A DNA stretch of 64,000 nucleotides from Asparagopsis taxiformis (GCA_030407315.1 JALQPE010000461.1:22428-86427); one strand, 5' to 3'; counted from the stretch's first letter, positions 31,561 through 42,905 are shown. The notes: generated from the sequence alone by a model not told the origin. Translations and numbers: made by a program.

Positions 31561-32802
31561 TCAGAAGAAGAGCCGCCGCTCCGTCTTGTTCAGAAAGAAG
31601 CGCATATTATTGATCTCCGTCGTGAACGACGAATACCGATTGCCCACAAATTCCTCCGCTCGACTCGCGACGATCTGGCTCGCCAACGCCATGATGTCCA
31701 CTCGGTGTGCCGCCCATTTCAGCGCGTCCGGCAGTAGCACTTGGTCTTGAAACTTCAACGCAAACGCCGATCCCTTCAACAACTCGCGACATTCATTCGA
31801 ATGTGTGGTACTGATGTAGATCGGTATCGATCGATTCCGAAACGCGCCCATCCTCGCCACCATGGCGTCCGTCGATTGCACAAACGAATCGGCGCCAAAC
31901 CGCGCGCAAAGCTCCTTCATCTGCTCGCATTTCGTTTCGAAATCGCCGCGTCGAATGTGCATCGCGTTGTACCTTTCGCCGATGGATGCACTGATGATAT
32001 CTGCAATACTCAACACCACCTCGCTCGGCTTGAGCGCCGCTTTAATGCTCTGCAGTGCTGACGAATTGTTGATGTTATACCCCTGTCCGAAGCGCGCATA
32101 GTCGGAATACATGCCGAAGTGTTCGTCGGATGAAAAGTTGACATTGGCACACAAACTGTCGTCCACACACGTCTCATTCTTGTGCCCGCCAAACGACTCG
32201 ACGTATCTCAGATCCAACCGCAGCAGGCGTCTGTAATGCTCGAGGAGATTTCCAGCACTCGATTCGGACGAGTCGGAATGCGACGATTTGGCGTACACAA
32301 TTCGACGACAGGGTGTCGGACGCGCGTGTCGTATCTGATCAATTGTCACAACTGGTAGCAAGCGTCGCAAACTTTGCAAGTCAAAGTAATCTTCAAAGGA
32401 GAAGGGCCCGTGCGTTTCTGTGTCGTAGCGTCTGTTGGCGTACATCAGAGGCAAAACTAGCGTACGATTGCTCAACATTGCACAACGAATCGACTCGGCG
32501 ACAGTGATGAGCTGGTTATTAAAGCCATCAGGTCGCGGTGTGAGGAACATGAGTGGACGTTTGTGAACAAGGCGGTTGGATAAGTGACACGCGATTGTGC
32601 TGGGCAAATTTGTGTCAGCCACATGGACTATTTTGTCTAGACGAGGGGATATGTTGGCAAATAGCAGCAGAGCGGTAAGCACTAATGTAGTGCAGAATAG
32701 TATGCAGATGCTGGGTGGACTGATGCGCATTTCAGCAAACACAGTGTTAGATCGCAACCTTGAGATTGAAAGACGTGCGAGCCGTGAATATTGCCACAGC
32801 AA
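31561..32802 (-). CDS. GDP-fucose protein O-fucosyltransferase-like enzyme, type II membrane
   Basis: 413 aa. One membrane segment (about residues 30-50, ICILFCTTLVLTALLLFA) is followed by a luminal GT domain. RPDGFNNQLITVAESIRCA near 89-107 is the N-terminal POFUT-type loop, NAMHIRRGDFETKC near 276-289 is the HxRRGDF donor-site motif, and GNRYSSFTTEI near 388 is the C-terminal motif of this GT-B family (PF10250-like). It would transfer fucose from GDP-fucose onto protein or polysaccharide in the Golgi/ER. An internal ATG at 32730 (MRISPPS, residue 25) keeps the anchor and may be the real start. The acceptor cannot be predicted. Confidence 0.8.
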   Translation of the reverse strand: MLWQYSRLARLSISRLRSNTVFAEMRISPPSICILFCTTLVLTALLLFANISPRLDKIVHVADTNLPSTIACHLSNRLVHKRPLMFLTPRPDGFNNQLITVAESIRCAMLSNRTLVLPLMYANRRYDTETHGPFSFEDYFDLQSLRRLLPVVTIDQIRHARPTPCRRIVYAKSSHSDSSESSAGNLLEHYRRLLRLDLRYVESFGGHKNETCVDDSLCANVNFSSDEHFGMYSDYARFGQGYNINNSSALQSIKAALKPSEVVLSIADIISASIGERYNAMHIRRGDFETKCEQMKELCARFGADSFVQSTDAMVARMGAFRNRSIPIYISTTHSNECRELLKGSAFALKFQDQVLLPDALKWAAHRVDIMALASQIVASRAEEFVGNRYSSFTTEINNMRFFLNKTERRLFF

Positions 32803-33445
32803 AGCTCAACGAAAAATGTGGAGATAGTGCGTGTGCTGCGTTGGTGCGAATCGGTGGAGGAAGGATGTGTACCAACGGTGCGATGGTCATTTGTTCTGTT
32901 ACTCCCAAGTTCATGTTTGTTCAGTTCTACAACCCAGCTGGTGTTGAATGGGAGCGCATGCTGTTAGTTCGAGTCGCACTTGCAGTGACTTTGTGCCAGT
33001 AGATAGCTTATAGTGTCGTACAGCAATCAAAGTTGCGATACGTCCACAATTCCAATGACGTCCAGCGCTGAAACTGGTATTTTTGAATTGCGTGCAAACA
33101 GTCGACATCAGACGCTTGATCTGAACAATGGCGGTTAGTGGACACGACGTATATGTTCCATGTAGAGGTGTTGTTGATACCGTGATACTTGTCCCTGTCT
33201 TTCCGATCGACCTCCCTATCTGCATTATATTGGATCGTGTGAGGACAGCGTAAAACGCGCAGAGTGGATGAGCAGAAAATGTTGTCAATTCTTGGGCAGC
33301 GTTGTCTCGATCAAACGCGCGTTGAACACATCCATTGCACTAACCACACGGATGCATCACCTTGGACGTCAAAAAAGGTCATCGAATGCTACCGTTGACA
33401 CGTGCGTCTCAGAGGATAAAAACTTCATCCTGCATCGCTTTGAGA
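32803..33445. other. Intergenic, tRNA flank
   Basis: No supported gene. An AAAAA run at 33418-33422 (TTTTT on the minus strand) lies 24 nt after the tRNA and could end Pol III transcription. Confidence 0.5.
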
Positions 33446-33517
33446 GTTCCTGCTGGGACTTGAACCCAGGCTTCGAGATTCAGAGTCTCGCGTGCTAACC
33501 AACTACACAACAGGAAC
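33446..33517 (-). tRNA. tRNA-Gln(CTG)
   Basis: 72 nt on the minus strand. The 7-bp acceptor stem (GTTCCTG/CAGGAAC) is perfectly paired. There is a D arm with GTTGGTTAG in the loop. The anticodon stem CGAGA/TCTCG closes the loop CTCTGAA, giving anticodon CTG. The T arm is CTGGG-TTCAAGT-CCCAG. It has no intron and no encoded CCA. A TTTTT stretch follows 24 nt downstream. All paired arms are intact, so the gene should be functional. Confidence 0.95.
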
Positions 33518-33733
33518 ACGCGCTACACACCCCGACGATAAGCGGAAATATTTTTGAACAACTAAAAATAAATTTTCATTGAATTTTAGTATTGAAAATA
33601 TATGACCCACAAAACGTGGAATTCGTTTTCAAAAAGTTAATTTACAAAATAGGATCGGAATCATGGGGGGCATCAAATTTGAACGAGCCAGTCATCGATT
33701 GCCAAGTACAACAATGAGAACAACATTTGCAAA

Positions 33734-36700
33734 TTAGGCAGCAAATAAGTATCCCCATCGCATCAAAAGAGCGCCTCGCAATGTCCACAGAATACGCCAC
33801 ACATCCTTGGACGATTTGCGTGCGACACGCTTCTCTCCCGCCTCGACCCTTTCAAACGGTAAATTCGCTGAAAGCGTAACAACGCCCTCCATCAACATGA
33901 CTTCAGCACTTGCACCGGGCGCATTCCCAACGCTTCCTACAAGTGCCCATGCGCCGCCCGATGCTAGGTTGTCAACGAGCAGACTACCAAGCACTCGTAA
34001 CGCCCTTCTCCCACGATCTTCCAGCTGATTTATCACGCCGCCTGACGCCGCTACCGCAACCACCGTCGAATAGTCGAGCGTCTCTATCATGTCGGCAAAC
34101 AGTTCACTTGTCCCTTCTTCGACGTCGAAACTTTCCAACGATTTCACCTCTCCGTTGCAATCCAACACGGCGACATGAATACTCGGTTTTTCCGGCAGGT
34201 TGAGTACCGCTCCCTGCACGGCCAAAAGCGTAGATCCACGTCCCGATGATCGAAGACTCACGTACGAGTAGGCCATGTTTGCATGCAGCCGCTTCGGGAA
34301 CAAACGGTAGCACGCACGACAACGTGATGATTCTCCTGTGGCGATCATAGATATGCCCGCGTTTTTAAGGTCTTCGATGCGTCCGACAAATGTCCAACTG
34401 CTGCGAGAGCCTGGTGTGGATAATTTTCCATTGGCCGTCCGAGGACCAGGGAGCTTCCTATTGGGATCGTCCTGTACCGCAATGGCAATAATAAACCCAC
34501 TGTGCGGACAATGTACCAGTGGGATTACTTCTGCAGACTGGTCTGGATGGAAGTAGACGTCATACGTCTTATACTCTCGAAGAGCCCCTGTTCTTTCATC
34601 GAAGGCTGCGATAATGACTCCTCTCGCCTTCTTGCCCAATGCGTTTCCATTTGCCTTGATGATTGCCCCAGGTCTTTCAGTGTCCAATCTATCGACTTCT
34701 GCAGTAATATCAATGGATGATATTTGGTCCCCATCGCTCATCGGAACCCAGGTTGAGAACCCTAGAGAACCATCGCCTTTTCTGATGTGGTACTCGTGCG
34801 CACTACCTGGTGCAGAACCCTTTCGACCAAGCAAAACCCATGACCATTGGTATTTGATTTCGTGTACATAACGACTTCCCAATGTCGAAATAGCACGTTT
34901 GCATCGGTCAGAAAGTCTTCTAGACCCGTCACTCAACACCGTCATAGCCACAAGCTGCCCCAGTGGCAGTTGCTCGATGAGCTCTGCGAGATCGTCTGCT
35001 GCCTCTGTGCTCTCGCAAGTATTGAATGAGTACACTGCAGACACAACTCCAGAAGTGGGATCAATGACTGCGACATTGAGACCAACAGAGGCCGCGCCAA
35101 ATGTTACTCCATCAATGGCAATGTGCGCCATACCTTTGGGTGACGATCCGGTGGAAGACATTGAAACGGAAAAGCCGTGCGAATTATCTTCGTTTGCTGT
35201 GGTAGTAACTTCGCTTATTGTCTCCGGGACGAGATTGTGGACTGTTTGGCACGAGTCACTGGCATTCAACTGTTCAGATACTGTACCAACAGCAGCTCCC
35301 TTGAAACCGATGAGCGCATAAGAGTCTTGAGAACTGATTGCATCGGCCAGTTTCGCACCGAGAGCACGAAGCGCGTCGTGTGCCCGCACCGTAAGCATCT
35401 TTGCAGCATCATTTTTAACCGCCACTGCAACACAGGTTCCGTATGGCATGTCTTGGACCCAGGACGAGAATTCGGAGCTTGCATTTCTTTGATGCATGGT
35501 ATCAAAAGTCTGTAGATGTGCTACAGCGCCTTCAGGGGTGATAATTGCGACATTGAGCCCATCTTTGTTTGGAAATTCGGGTACAATAGAGCCGCCGATG
35601 CGTAACTGTGCGACGTTGCCGAAATTAATACCGGCCGATCGGACGCAAATGACGACGGGACTAGACAATTGTAACGGCAGTTGTGCCTTTAGCGACACGG
35701 CACCGCTGCGTGCAGGTCGATATTCTTCGCGAACCGAGCCAGGTGCTGCACCCACTTGTCCTATCATAGACCAACTATCTCTAAAGCGTATCTTGCGCAC
35801 AAAGCGACTACCGAGACTCTCAATTGCCTTGATGCAGCGTTCATCCATCCCGGCCACATTTCTCCTCGCGGCAAGTAGAACGACGCGACCTGGTGGCAAC
35901 GCCATGATAAAATCAGCAAAAGCGTGTCGATGGCGTGCATGACGATGCACATCAAAACTTTCAAGACCAACGAGACGGCCAGTCGACTCGCTCACGACTG
36001 CCACTTTCACACCGCGTGCGTCTCTACTTTGGCGATAAGCGAAAGAGAACACATCACGATCGTTTACAAAGAGCTCGGCGCGATTACCGTCATCTGCTCC
36101 GGCACTCGAAGTTGCCAAATGCAATGCATCAACTGTAGAACCGCCAAGTATCTCGCCACCGATGACATCTTGCGGGGCGTACACCGGGGACAGGACTATC
36201 GGCAAGGAGAAGGACTGCTCTAGTTCACCGGAATTTGAGCAAACAGCGTTGCCACCGATCTGCCCCACCAGACAGTAATATCCGTCACTATGAGCGCCGA
36301 GTCGTTGAACAGCGCGCTGTACACGGGGATTTGGCCGAATGTTACCGGCGAGCACGACAATGGAGCCCAGGGGAAGCAAGTTGAGAAAATCGGCAAGAGC
36401 GGCTTGGCGACGATTGGTGTAATTTGCTACAGAAATAACGGCGCCGGTGTCAGCGCTTAGATGGGCGACGTGAAGTCCGGGGCCTCGGGTGAGCAGCATG
36501 CCATCGACGGAGATGGAGGGCGGGGAGGCGCGGGCACGCACGGAGAGCGGGGTCGGTAGCACTGGCGGCGAGACGGTGAGATCGGGCATGACGGAAATCG
36601 GGAGCGAGGCGGAGCGGTAGCGAATGTACAAGGTGCGCGGGCCGAGCGGGGTGGCGATGGGATAGAGGGTGGCGGCGGATGGGAGATGCGTCCAGAAGGC

Positions 36701-36895
36701 GTTGGATTGTGTGGGCAGTTTGGCGCGCAGCGTGGTCACGTTGAGCACAGTTGTGGCGAGCGCGCATAGGCGGAGATTGGTGGCGAGCGCGGCGTGATAT
36801 GTCGTGTGGGGTGCGATTGTTAGCGACGGCTTGGAGGGCGAGGAAAGTGTGAGATGATGCTCCGACGCGTTGGTAATGGTCAGCGTGAGCGACAT
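33734..36895 (-). CDS. Six-repeat ILEI/FAM3 (GG-domain) protein
   Basis: 1053 aa without signal peptide or membrane segment. About six tandem ILEI/PANDER-type domains of 100-115 residues sit near 129-213, 273-390, 428-540, 585-700, 740-850 and 895-1010. Each has the order G.NVAV.D..G.V....FD, then F...I..LP.G..V..A, then LS.R...A...LGS, then SW..IG..G..PGS..E. In animals this fold occurs in FAM3 cytokine-like proteins, POMGNT1 and CEMIP, where it binds carbohydrate or protein. Residues 1-125 are a Thr/Pro-rich beta-like N-domain. Repeat 5 is the most diverged. No catalytic residues can be proposed. Intronless. Confidence 0.75.
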   Translation of the reverse strand: MSLTLTITNASEHHLTLSSPSKPSLTIAPHTTYHAALATNLRLCALATTVLNVTTLRAKLPTQSNAFWTHLPSAATLYPIATPLGPRTLYIRYRSASLPISVMPDLTVSPPVLPTPLSVRARASPPSISVDGMLLTRGPGLHVAHLSADTGAVISVANYTNRRQAALADFLNLLPLGSIVVLAGNIRPNPRVQRAVQRLGAHSDGYYCLVGQIGGNAVCSNSGELEQSFSLPIVLSPVYAPQDVIGGEILGGSTVDALHLATSSAGADDGNRAELFVNDRDVFSFAYRQSRDARGVKVAVVSESTGRLVGLESFDVHRHARHRHAFADFIMALPPGRVVLLAARRNVAGMDERCIKAIESLGSRFVRKIRFRDSWSMIGQVGAAPGSVREEYRPARSGAVSLKAQLPLQLSSPVVICVRSAGINFGNVAQLRIGGSIVPEFPNKDGLNVAIITPEGAVAHLQTFDTMHQRNASSEFSSWVQDMPYGTCVAVAVKNDAAKMLTVRAHDALRALGAKLADAISSQDSYALIGFKGAAVGTVSEQLNASDSCQTVHNLVPETISEVTTTANEDNSHGFSVSMSSTGSSPKGMAHIAIDGVTFGAASVGLNVAVIDPTSGVVSAVYSFNTCESTEAADDLAELIEQLPLGQLVAMTVLSDGSRRLSDRCKRAISTLGSRYVHEIKYQWSWVLLGRKGSAPGSAHEYHIRKGDGSLGFSTWVPMSDGDQISSIDITAEVDRLDTERPGAIIKANGNALGKKARGVIIAAFDERTGALREYKTYDVYFHPDQSAEVIPLVHCPHSGFIIAIAVQDDPNRKLPGPRTANGKLSTPGSRSSWTFVGRIEDLKNAGISMIATGESSRCRACYRLFPKRLHANMAYSYVSLRSSGRGSTLLAVQGAVLNLPEKPSIHVAVLDCNGEVKSLESFDVEEGTSELFADMIETLDYSTVVAVAASGGVINQLEDRGRRALRVLGSLLVDNLASGGAWALVGSVGNAPGASAEVMLMEGVVTLSANLPFERVEAGEKRVARKSSKDVWRILWTLRGALLMRWGYLFAA

Positions 36896-39294
36896 GGTGC
36901 GTGGAGATTGCCAATGCGCTGGGGATCGCTCGTGGACACGTAGGAAATGTTATGTAGCGCTTTGAGGTACACACCTGTGGTGTGTTGCAACACGCGCTGA
37001 CAGAGGAATAGTGTATTTGCATCCAGTGGCCACGTGGCAGACGATTAGGGTATCGATGGCATTGGAAAGCATTGAAATTGGAATATTTTATCGTCTTTTT
37101 GAAAATAATTTTGGGAATAGCTGCTAGTGTACACGTTGCACGTCACGCAAGCCTCTGTGTGTCACAGTTGGCGACGAGTGTCATAGAAAATCCATACACT
37201 GGTATCTTTGCAGTGTAGTAAATACAAGAGTTAGGGTTAGTATCTGGAAAATAAAAAAGTTGTTTTTCGTCGGAAACTTTGAACCGTAAAGCTGAAAACG
37301 TTACGGTCTGACCGTCAGTCAGCCTTACCGCCCATCATGAGTGTCATCGTTTGCCTGGTTTTCCCCGTTTCGACCTTTCGCCTTTGGCCATTTTTCACAG
37401 CTGTCCTGGCCGTGATTGAGCGGTCATTTTAAATTTACGGCGTCGTTGCGGTCACTGTTCGAGTCTGTGCAGCATTGTGTTGAGCATGCTGATATTTGTG
37501 ATCACTCGCTCTGGACAAGAGGATATTTTTCAACTTGGAAACCGGCGGGTCGTTTTGGTCCAATCAAATCTGCCAATGGTCGTGATTCTATCCTACGTGT
37601 CCTCTAAAAACAAAATTGGATCCAAGATCGATGTTTACGTCAACAATCAGTAGTGTGTGTCGTCATGCCACGTGTTTGGCAAAGTGGAGTGATTGGTCAT
37701 GCGAGTTGTTATGACAAGTTTCAAAATCTCGAAAATATACCAAGTAGTAGCGATGGGTTGGGGTTGTAGGTCTCAACCAGGACAGTAACCGCCAGTAGCC
37801 CTATCGGCAAAGCATTTTGTAGCGCCGTAGGATATCAACTACCTATGGAGGTCTGGTATCAGGATCACAGCTGCATCAAGTCGGAGTGTGTAATATACGC
37901 AAGTTGAGGGCAGTACGTAACTTTAGATAGTTGCCTATGGAGACTATATCAGTCACTCGTCGGGCAATATAAGCATGCATTCACAAACAAGGCGAAAAAG
38001 CACGTTAGTTTACGGGGATATAGGCACAAGTCCAAAGTTGAGGCTGGAAATGGCTCGTGGCGGCTTTGTAAGATACGGCGATTGACCCGTGACAAGTGCA
38101 TATCAATGTGTGGCGTGTAGGGGCATCGAGAAAAGTTTTCCACGCTCGTTTACTTGATCACCTGATGTAATTGCACGAATTGAGGAGCAGGAGTGGCACA
38201 GGGCCTGCACGCGGCACATATTTGTCGAAAATTTAGTAGATTGCACAGCACTTTGGTGCGGCGCGCGTGCGGAGTGTTGCAATTGGAAATGGGGGTGGAC
38301 TGCCTTGCTCAGTGGTATATTTTCATCATATGAAGAGATTGATAGACGTGCGGGTCACATTTGTTGGCTTTCTCTAGAAAGAAACAGGAATGTACGAAAT
38401 CTGTTTACAGTCTGCGTATGTTTGGAACCATTTGGTAGCTCGTGAAAGCTGTAAAGGTAAAGTTTTGCGTAGCGAGCGTCCGTGAACACGGCAACAAGGA
38501 TGGAAGTTTCCTGCCAGACGTGAGGCGGTACGCACAATGGTCTAGAAGGGAAGGGGCCATGAGCAGTCGAGAAAGCGTCAAGGGTGCGAGGTGGTGGATG
38601 TTTGTTGAAAAGTTTTGAAAAATATTCTAAAATATTGCATAAATGAATTTGCAAATTGTGACGTGTCAAGAATGGATGTGCCGTGAAATGCGGGCCCGTC
38701 GATATATCTATCTAAGAGGTCATATAATCGTGCACAGTTGATGCAACTGTAGACTGTGCTTGGTCATCATTTGAAAACCGCGCATGAAGCAGCGTTGTAT
38801 GACGATTCTGCAGACAGGAGGGTTTATGATAGGGTCATCGACGAGTGGTGTGATTTAAAAAATTTGTCCACAGTGGAAGCGACATTGCACGTCATTCCTA
38901 CTCCATTGTTGCCCAACGGTGCTATTGGCGATCTGAATAAATATCAACGAAATTGAAGCGCATCTGTCATCTCGCATCACGTCTTCGCCGCTTCGATCCC
39001 GCTCAGCACGCCCGTGATTCGACACGCTTCCAGACATGACATTTCAATTTTTTGTTTCCTGACACGCCATCATCACACCTTCTGCCATGATAGTCGACCA
39101 ATCGATTATTGCTTCCTCTACACGTTCCTGAACAATACACAGACATCTACTCCAATGCAGCCACCCGTCCTCTTTCATCGATCCTTGCGTCAAACCACAT
39201 CCCATCCCTCCAAATCCTGCAATAGCACCGCCGAAAACTGTTCGGATTCTTCACAACACACAAACAAACCCTACCAAGTTCCCGCCCATCTCCC
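36896..39294. other. Long intergenic region
   Basis: 2.4 kb, AT-rich, without a supported gene. The plus frame 38756-38956 (66 aa, core YDRVIDEWCDLKNLSTVE) is protein-like but has no relative I recognise. The minus frame 36450-37022 is a shadow of the ILEI gene. Confidence 0.45.
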
Positions 39295-39302
39295 TATATA
39301 AA
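39295..39302 (+). promoter_or_regulatory. TATA box of the 39360-40871 gene
   Basis: TATATAAA, 58-65 bp before the ATG, in a C/T-rich promoter. Confidence 0.6.
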
Positions 39303-39359
39303 CCCTCCGCCTCCCACCCGCCCCCAATCCCTCCACCCGCACACATCCTCATCAACAAA

Positions 39360-40871
39360 ATGCTCTTCTCCATCATCCCTCTGTTCCTCATCCTCGCAAC
39401 CTTCATCCCCTCCGCAGTTGCAAACCAGACAAGTCTCAATGAAGCCGCCGAATTTCTCCCCGACCTGGCCGTTCATCAGGATCTCGGACCCCGCTGTCCG
39501 TCCGCCTGTTTCCGTCGACGAGAATTAGCCGAAAGATCGTGCGCTCTCGGCGGCTCCAGAGGCTGCAGCGTGAGACGCTGCCGCCGTTCTCGAGGCCCCA
39601 TCCGTAATGGAAGAAGGTTCCGTGGATTCCGCTGCACTCGTAGACGTCGTCCCGACAGTGGTGGTGGAGCTCGTCCCCCCGTCGTTCCCCCGCCCCCGGT
39701 GGTACCTGCCCCTCCGGTGGTACCCGTCCCGCCAAGGACTTGCACCAATATTTGCAGAATCTTCGAAAATGTCGCCCAGACGGACTGCACACCCTTCACC
39801 GCCTCGGGCGCCTGTACCGTTTTGCGATGCTTGCTCGACAATGGTGCCATTGGGTTTGTCTGTACTCAACCTATTCCTGGATTTGGAACTGGTCCGCCTC
39901 CAGTAGTCACACTGCCCCCATCGACAACTGCTGCTGTGGTCACTGCTCCAGTGACTCTAGCACCTGTTACTCTAGCACCTGTTACTCTAGCACCTGTTAC
40001 TCTAGCACCTGTTACTCTAGCACCAGCTCCTGCACCTGGTACAAATCCCCCGGTTTCTATCCCCCCTGTAACAAATCCGGGACCTCCAATTGTACCACCA
40101 GCACCAACTTGCATGGTTTCAACCACTGGAACTATGATCACATGTTCATGCACAGATACAATGGACGCGGGTACTTCACCCGCTTTTGATGGCGGCTTCG
40201 AGGATTGTTTCTTCAACTGTCTCGTTGCTGAAGTTGGAGAAAATTGTGCTCCTCCTGCTATGGGAATACAAGGAGTAATTGATGGGGCTGCAGCTGGTTG
40301 TTGTACTGGATGCCCGAATGGAGTTTTCAACAATGGAATGTGTATGACTGATCCGGTTACATGTGAAGCTACAATAGAAGGCACAGATGCTACATGCGCC
40401 TGTACGACTGGTGACCCCACTATGGGAACTATACCAACAGCTACAGGTGATGGTGCACAGTGTTTCAATAATTGCATCATGGCTGCAGTGATGACGGAAT
40501 GTGAAGCTGGTCCGGCAGTTCCGGACGTGATTGCGATCATAGATGGTGCGGCAGCTGATTGTTGTACTAATTGCCCGACTGGGGTTTTCAACAATGGAAT
40601 GTGCCTCACCGATGGCTGTGAAATCACTGGGCCGCCAGAGGACAGAGTAATTACTTGTACTTGTGCAGGTGATACCGCCATGTCAGATGTAACAGAATCT
40701 GATGATGCTGTTCGAGATTGCTTCGAAGAATGTCTGGCAAATAGGATCGTATGCGAACCTGGACTTCCTGCCAATTTCAACGGTCTCATCCAAGGAAATA
40801 ACATGGAGTGTTGTGATGATATGTGTCCTGGAAATTTCGCCATGGGCATGGGAGGAATGTGTAACCAGTAG
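39360..40871 (+). CDS. Secreted Pro-rich, Cys-rich repeat protein (wall or matrix type)
   Basis: 503 aa. Residues 1-21 (MLFSIIPLFLILATFIPSAVA) are a signal peptide. Then come a basic Cys/Arg-rich segment (45-100), a PPVVPPPPVVP linker, a Cys module (CTNICRIFENVAQTDC, about 125-175) and a Thr/Pro tract with five APVTL repeats. Three related Cys-rich modules follow, each with C.C, a CF..C pair, an IDGAAA.CCT.CP-type core and G.FNNGMC (about 255-500); the last module is diverged. The even cysteines imply disulphides, and the Thr/Pro tract is a likely O-glycosylation site. It is probably an extracellular structural or adhesion protein. No enzyme motif. Intronless, with a TATA box at normal spacing. 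Confidence 0.8.
   Translation: MLFSIIPLFLILATFIPSAVANQTSLNEAAEFLPDLAVHQDLGPRCPSACFRRRELAERSCALGGSRGCSVRRCRRSRGPIRNGRRFRGFRCTRRRRPDSGGGARPPVVPPPPVVPAPPVVPVPPRTCTNICRIFENVAQTDCTPFTASGACTVLRCLLDNGAIGFVCTQPIPGFGTGPPPVVTLPPSTTAAVVTAPVTLAPVTLAPVTLAPVTLAPVTLAPAPAPGTNPPVSIPPVTNPGPPIVPPAPTCMVSTTGTMITCSCTDTMDAGTSPAFDGGFEDCFFNCLVAEVGENCAPPAMGIQGVIDGAAAGCCTGCPNGVFNNGMCMTDPVTCEATIEGTDATCACTTGDPTMGTIPTATGDGAQCFNNCIMAAVMTECEAGPAVPDVIAIIDGAAADCCTNCPTGVFNNGMCLTDGCEITGPPEDRVITCTCAGDTAMSDVTESDDAVRDCFEECLANRIVCEPGLPANFNGLIQGNNMECCDDMCPGNFAMGMGGMCNQ
39951..40025 (+). repeat. Five 15-bp tandem repeats coding APVTL
   Basis: GTNACTCTAGCACCT is repeated five times, in frame within the secreted protein. The last four copies are nearly identical, so copy number is likely to vary. 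Confidence 0.9.
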
Positions 40872-42753
40872 ACAGAATTCAGTTATCGAACGCTAAAGAT
40901 TGTAAAACGCCGTTTTCTGTTATACGGAAATGTTATCAGGGTGTAGGAAACACGGCTTGTCTGAAATACTTTGCGCCGAACTTTGAATTTGGCTGAGACC
41001 ATCTATGTGGAATGAAGACAATGTGACGTGTAGTCACATGGTTGCAAGTCGTATACTAAATTGGAACACAATTGGAGTCTAGTCACACGCAATAATAGAG
41101 CCCGTTTCTGAAACATAATCGACTTGTCTTCACAAGGTTGTTTGAATTTCAACACACCGCATACACCAAACGGAGCGAAAACAATTATCAACTGCATCTC
41201 TGAGAAGAACAAACTATCAATATTTTTTGCATCAGAATCGTTCACGTGTGGCATTCTCACCCAATCATTGCGCAAAGTAATAGGCGGCTTGTGTAGGACC
41301 AACAAAATAGCACCACTTGCACTCGACGTGGAAGCAGTGTCAGAATCTTTTCCTCGACATGAGAAAGAAGTGTGAGCCATGTGTTTCTTTTCATTTAGGG
41401 ATATCTGACATAATGTCGACAATTCCATCAATGAAGCACCTATGAGAAACTAAAATTAATCCAATGCAACGCTAGAGTGTCGACTTGAAAGCGAAGTTGC
41501 CGAGCATATGACACGTTAAGGGACTGCGGATGATTGAATTGCAATCCGCAATGGATGCATGTTCAGAGAGGTGCAGTTGACTTACTCATGACGACCCACA
41601 CGCGATTGGACGAGTCATACAGTCACTCCGAGATCTGCACTCGCTGAAAAGAGCATTGATTGTGCAATCGCCGAGTAGAGGACGATGTGTACTTGTCGTG
41701 ACCTGATTGGACCCATGACTGAACACGCAAATAATTTCTCTCCTTTCCACCCGTACGTACGTACTGTGACATCATCGCGTTACCACTTCAACGCGCGCGC
41801 AAGTCTAACGACTCAATCCAAGAGTGCGTAGCGTACGCGTCATCGTTAATTTCCCGGTCGCTTCCTGTTAGTGTCACATCTCTATCCTAGAAACGCGTCT
41901 GGAAAATATCCTCATCTCCCCATATACACGGCCACGGTTCAAGTAGTCAGTTGAAAAGACAGTCCGCTCATATGGGTTGGATGCTGTCGTGACAGACCTG
42001 CAGATTCATACTTGTCACTTTTCGGCCACTGGCACGATGTTCAGCGATAATGTCCTCCAGATCGGAAACTACGACGGTTGGCACTAGACACATGTTCCAC
42101 TGACTGTCCAATTCATGACATGATGGAACTGTTCCATTCACTCACGCCAATCTCGACGTTTCGCCGATATTTTCCGTCAATGTCGTCACCAGTGCATGTC
42201 ATGTGTCGGTGTATGATGTCTCTCCATTTCACCGACCGAGAGCAGTTATGATTGGTGGCACGAGACACATATTCCACGGACAGTCCATTTCAAGACATGA
42301 TGTGTCTGGTGTCGACATGACCATGATTCATCCGTTGTACAAATCTAGATCTGCACCAATAGCAACGTGTCGCCATCATTTTTCACTAATTTCATCCAAC
42401 TATACTGCTCCGCGAGAAAAGGCATACTGTGTGTACAAATGTGTCGTTCGACTTTTTTTTCTTGCCGCGCTTGGCACCCGCGAGAAAAGATATAGTGCTG
42501 TAGTGTAAGCACGAGCAAAGTCATTCCGAAGGGAAGGGCAAGCTCCAAACGTCCTCAACAATATATTCGCAAATGGATAATTTAAATTATTCCTCAAAAA
42601 TAAGTCATTTTTCGTGAGTTTTCAATAGAATAATTTATTCCAAGACCAAAATAATTCGACACCGAGAGACAACATCATCCCCGCCGTTATGTGTGTTAGG
42701 AGGATGATCTCTCTGCCCGTCGTCCGTTTACAGATACTATTGTAATTAGCCTT
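40872..42753. other. Intergenic, no gene seen
   Basis: 1.9 kb. Short frames on both strands (41003-41431, 42203-42508) have no motif. Around 42020-42310 the words ATGTTCCACTGACTGTCCA and ATATTCCACGGACAGTCCA mark two diverged copies of a 150-200-bp segment. Confidence 0.4.
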
Positions 42754-42905
42754 AACATCTCACACACGACTGCCTTGGCACCACAACTTGATATTGATAT
42801 CACAGGTCATAAGGGACAAAATGAGAAGAACGCAGTTTTTACGGCAGGGCTGGCTGAAAATCATTCAGGTTCAACCCGGGGGTAGGAGTACGGTAGTCCT
42901 CGGGT
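42754..42905 (+). repeat. Left inverted terminal repeat of the DIRS-like element
   Basis: Starts AACATCTCACACACGACTGC and ends at GGTAGGAGTACGGTAGTCCT plus a few bases. It is complementary with some mismatches to 48546-48699. The inner end shares its core with the hairpin at 29255-29343. Confidence 0.85.

Noticed and set aside
39436..40849. Long minus-strand frames opposite the secreted protein gene
   Set aside because: Shadow frames from the repetitive Pro/Thr and Cys codons; the plus strand has signal peptide and TATA box.
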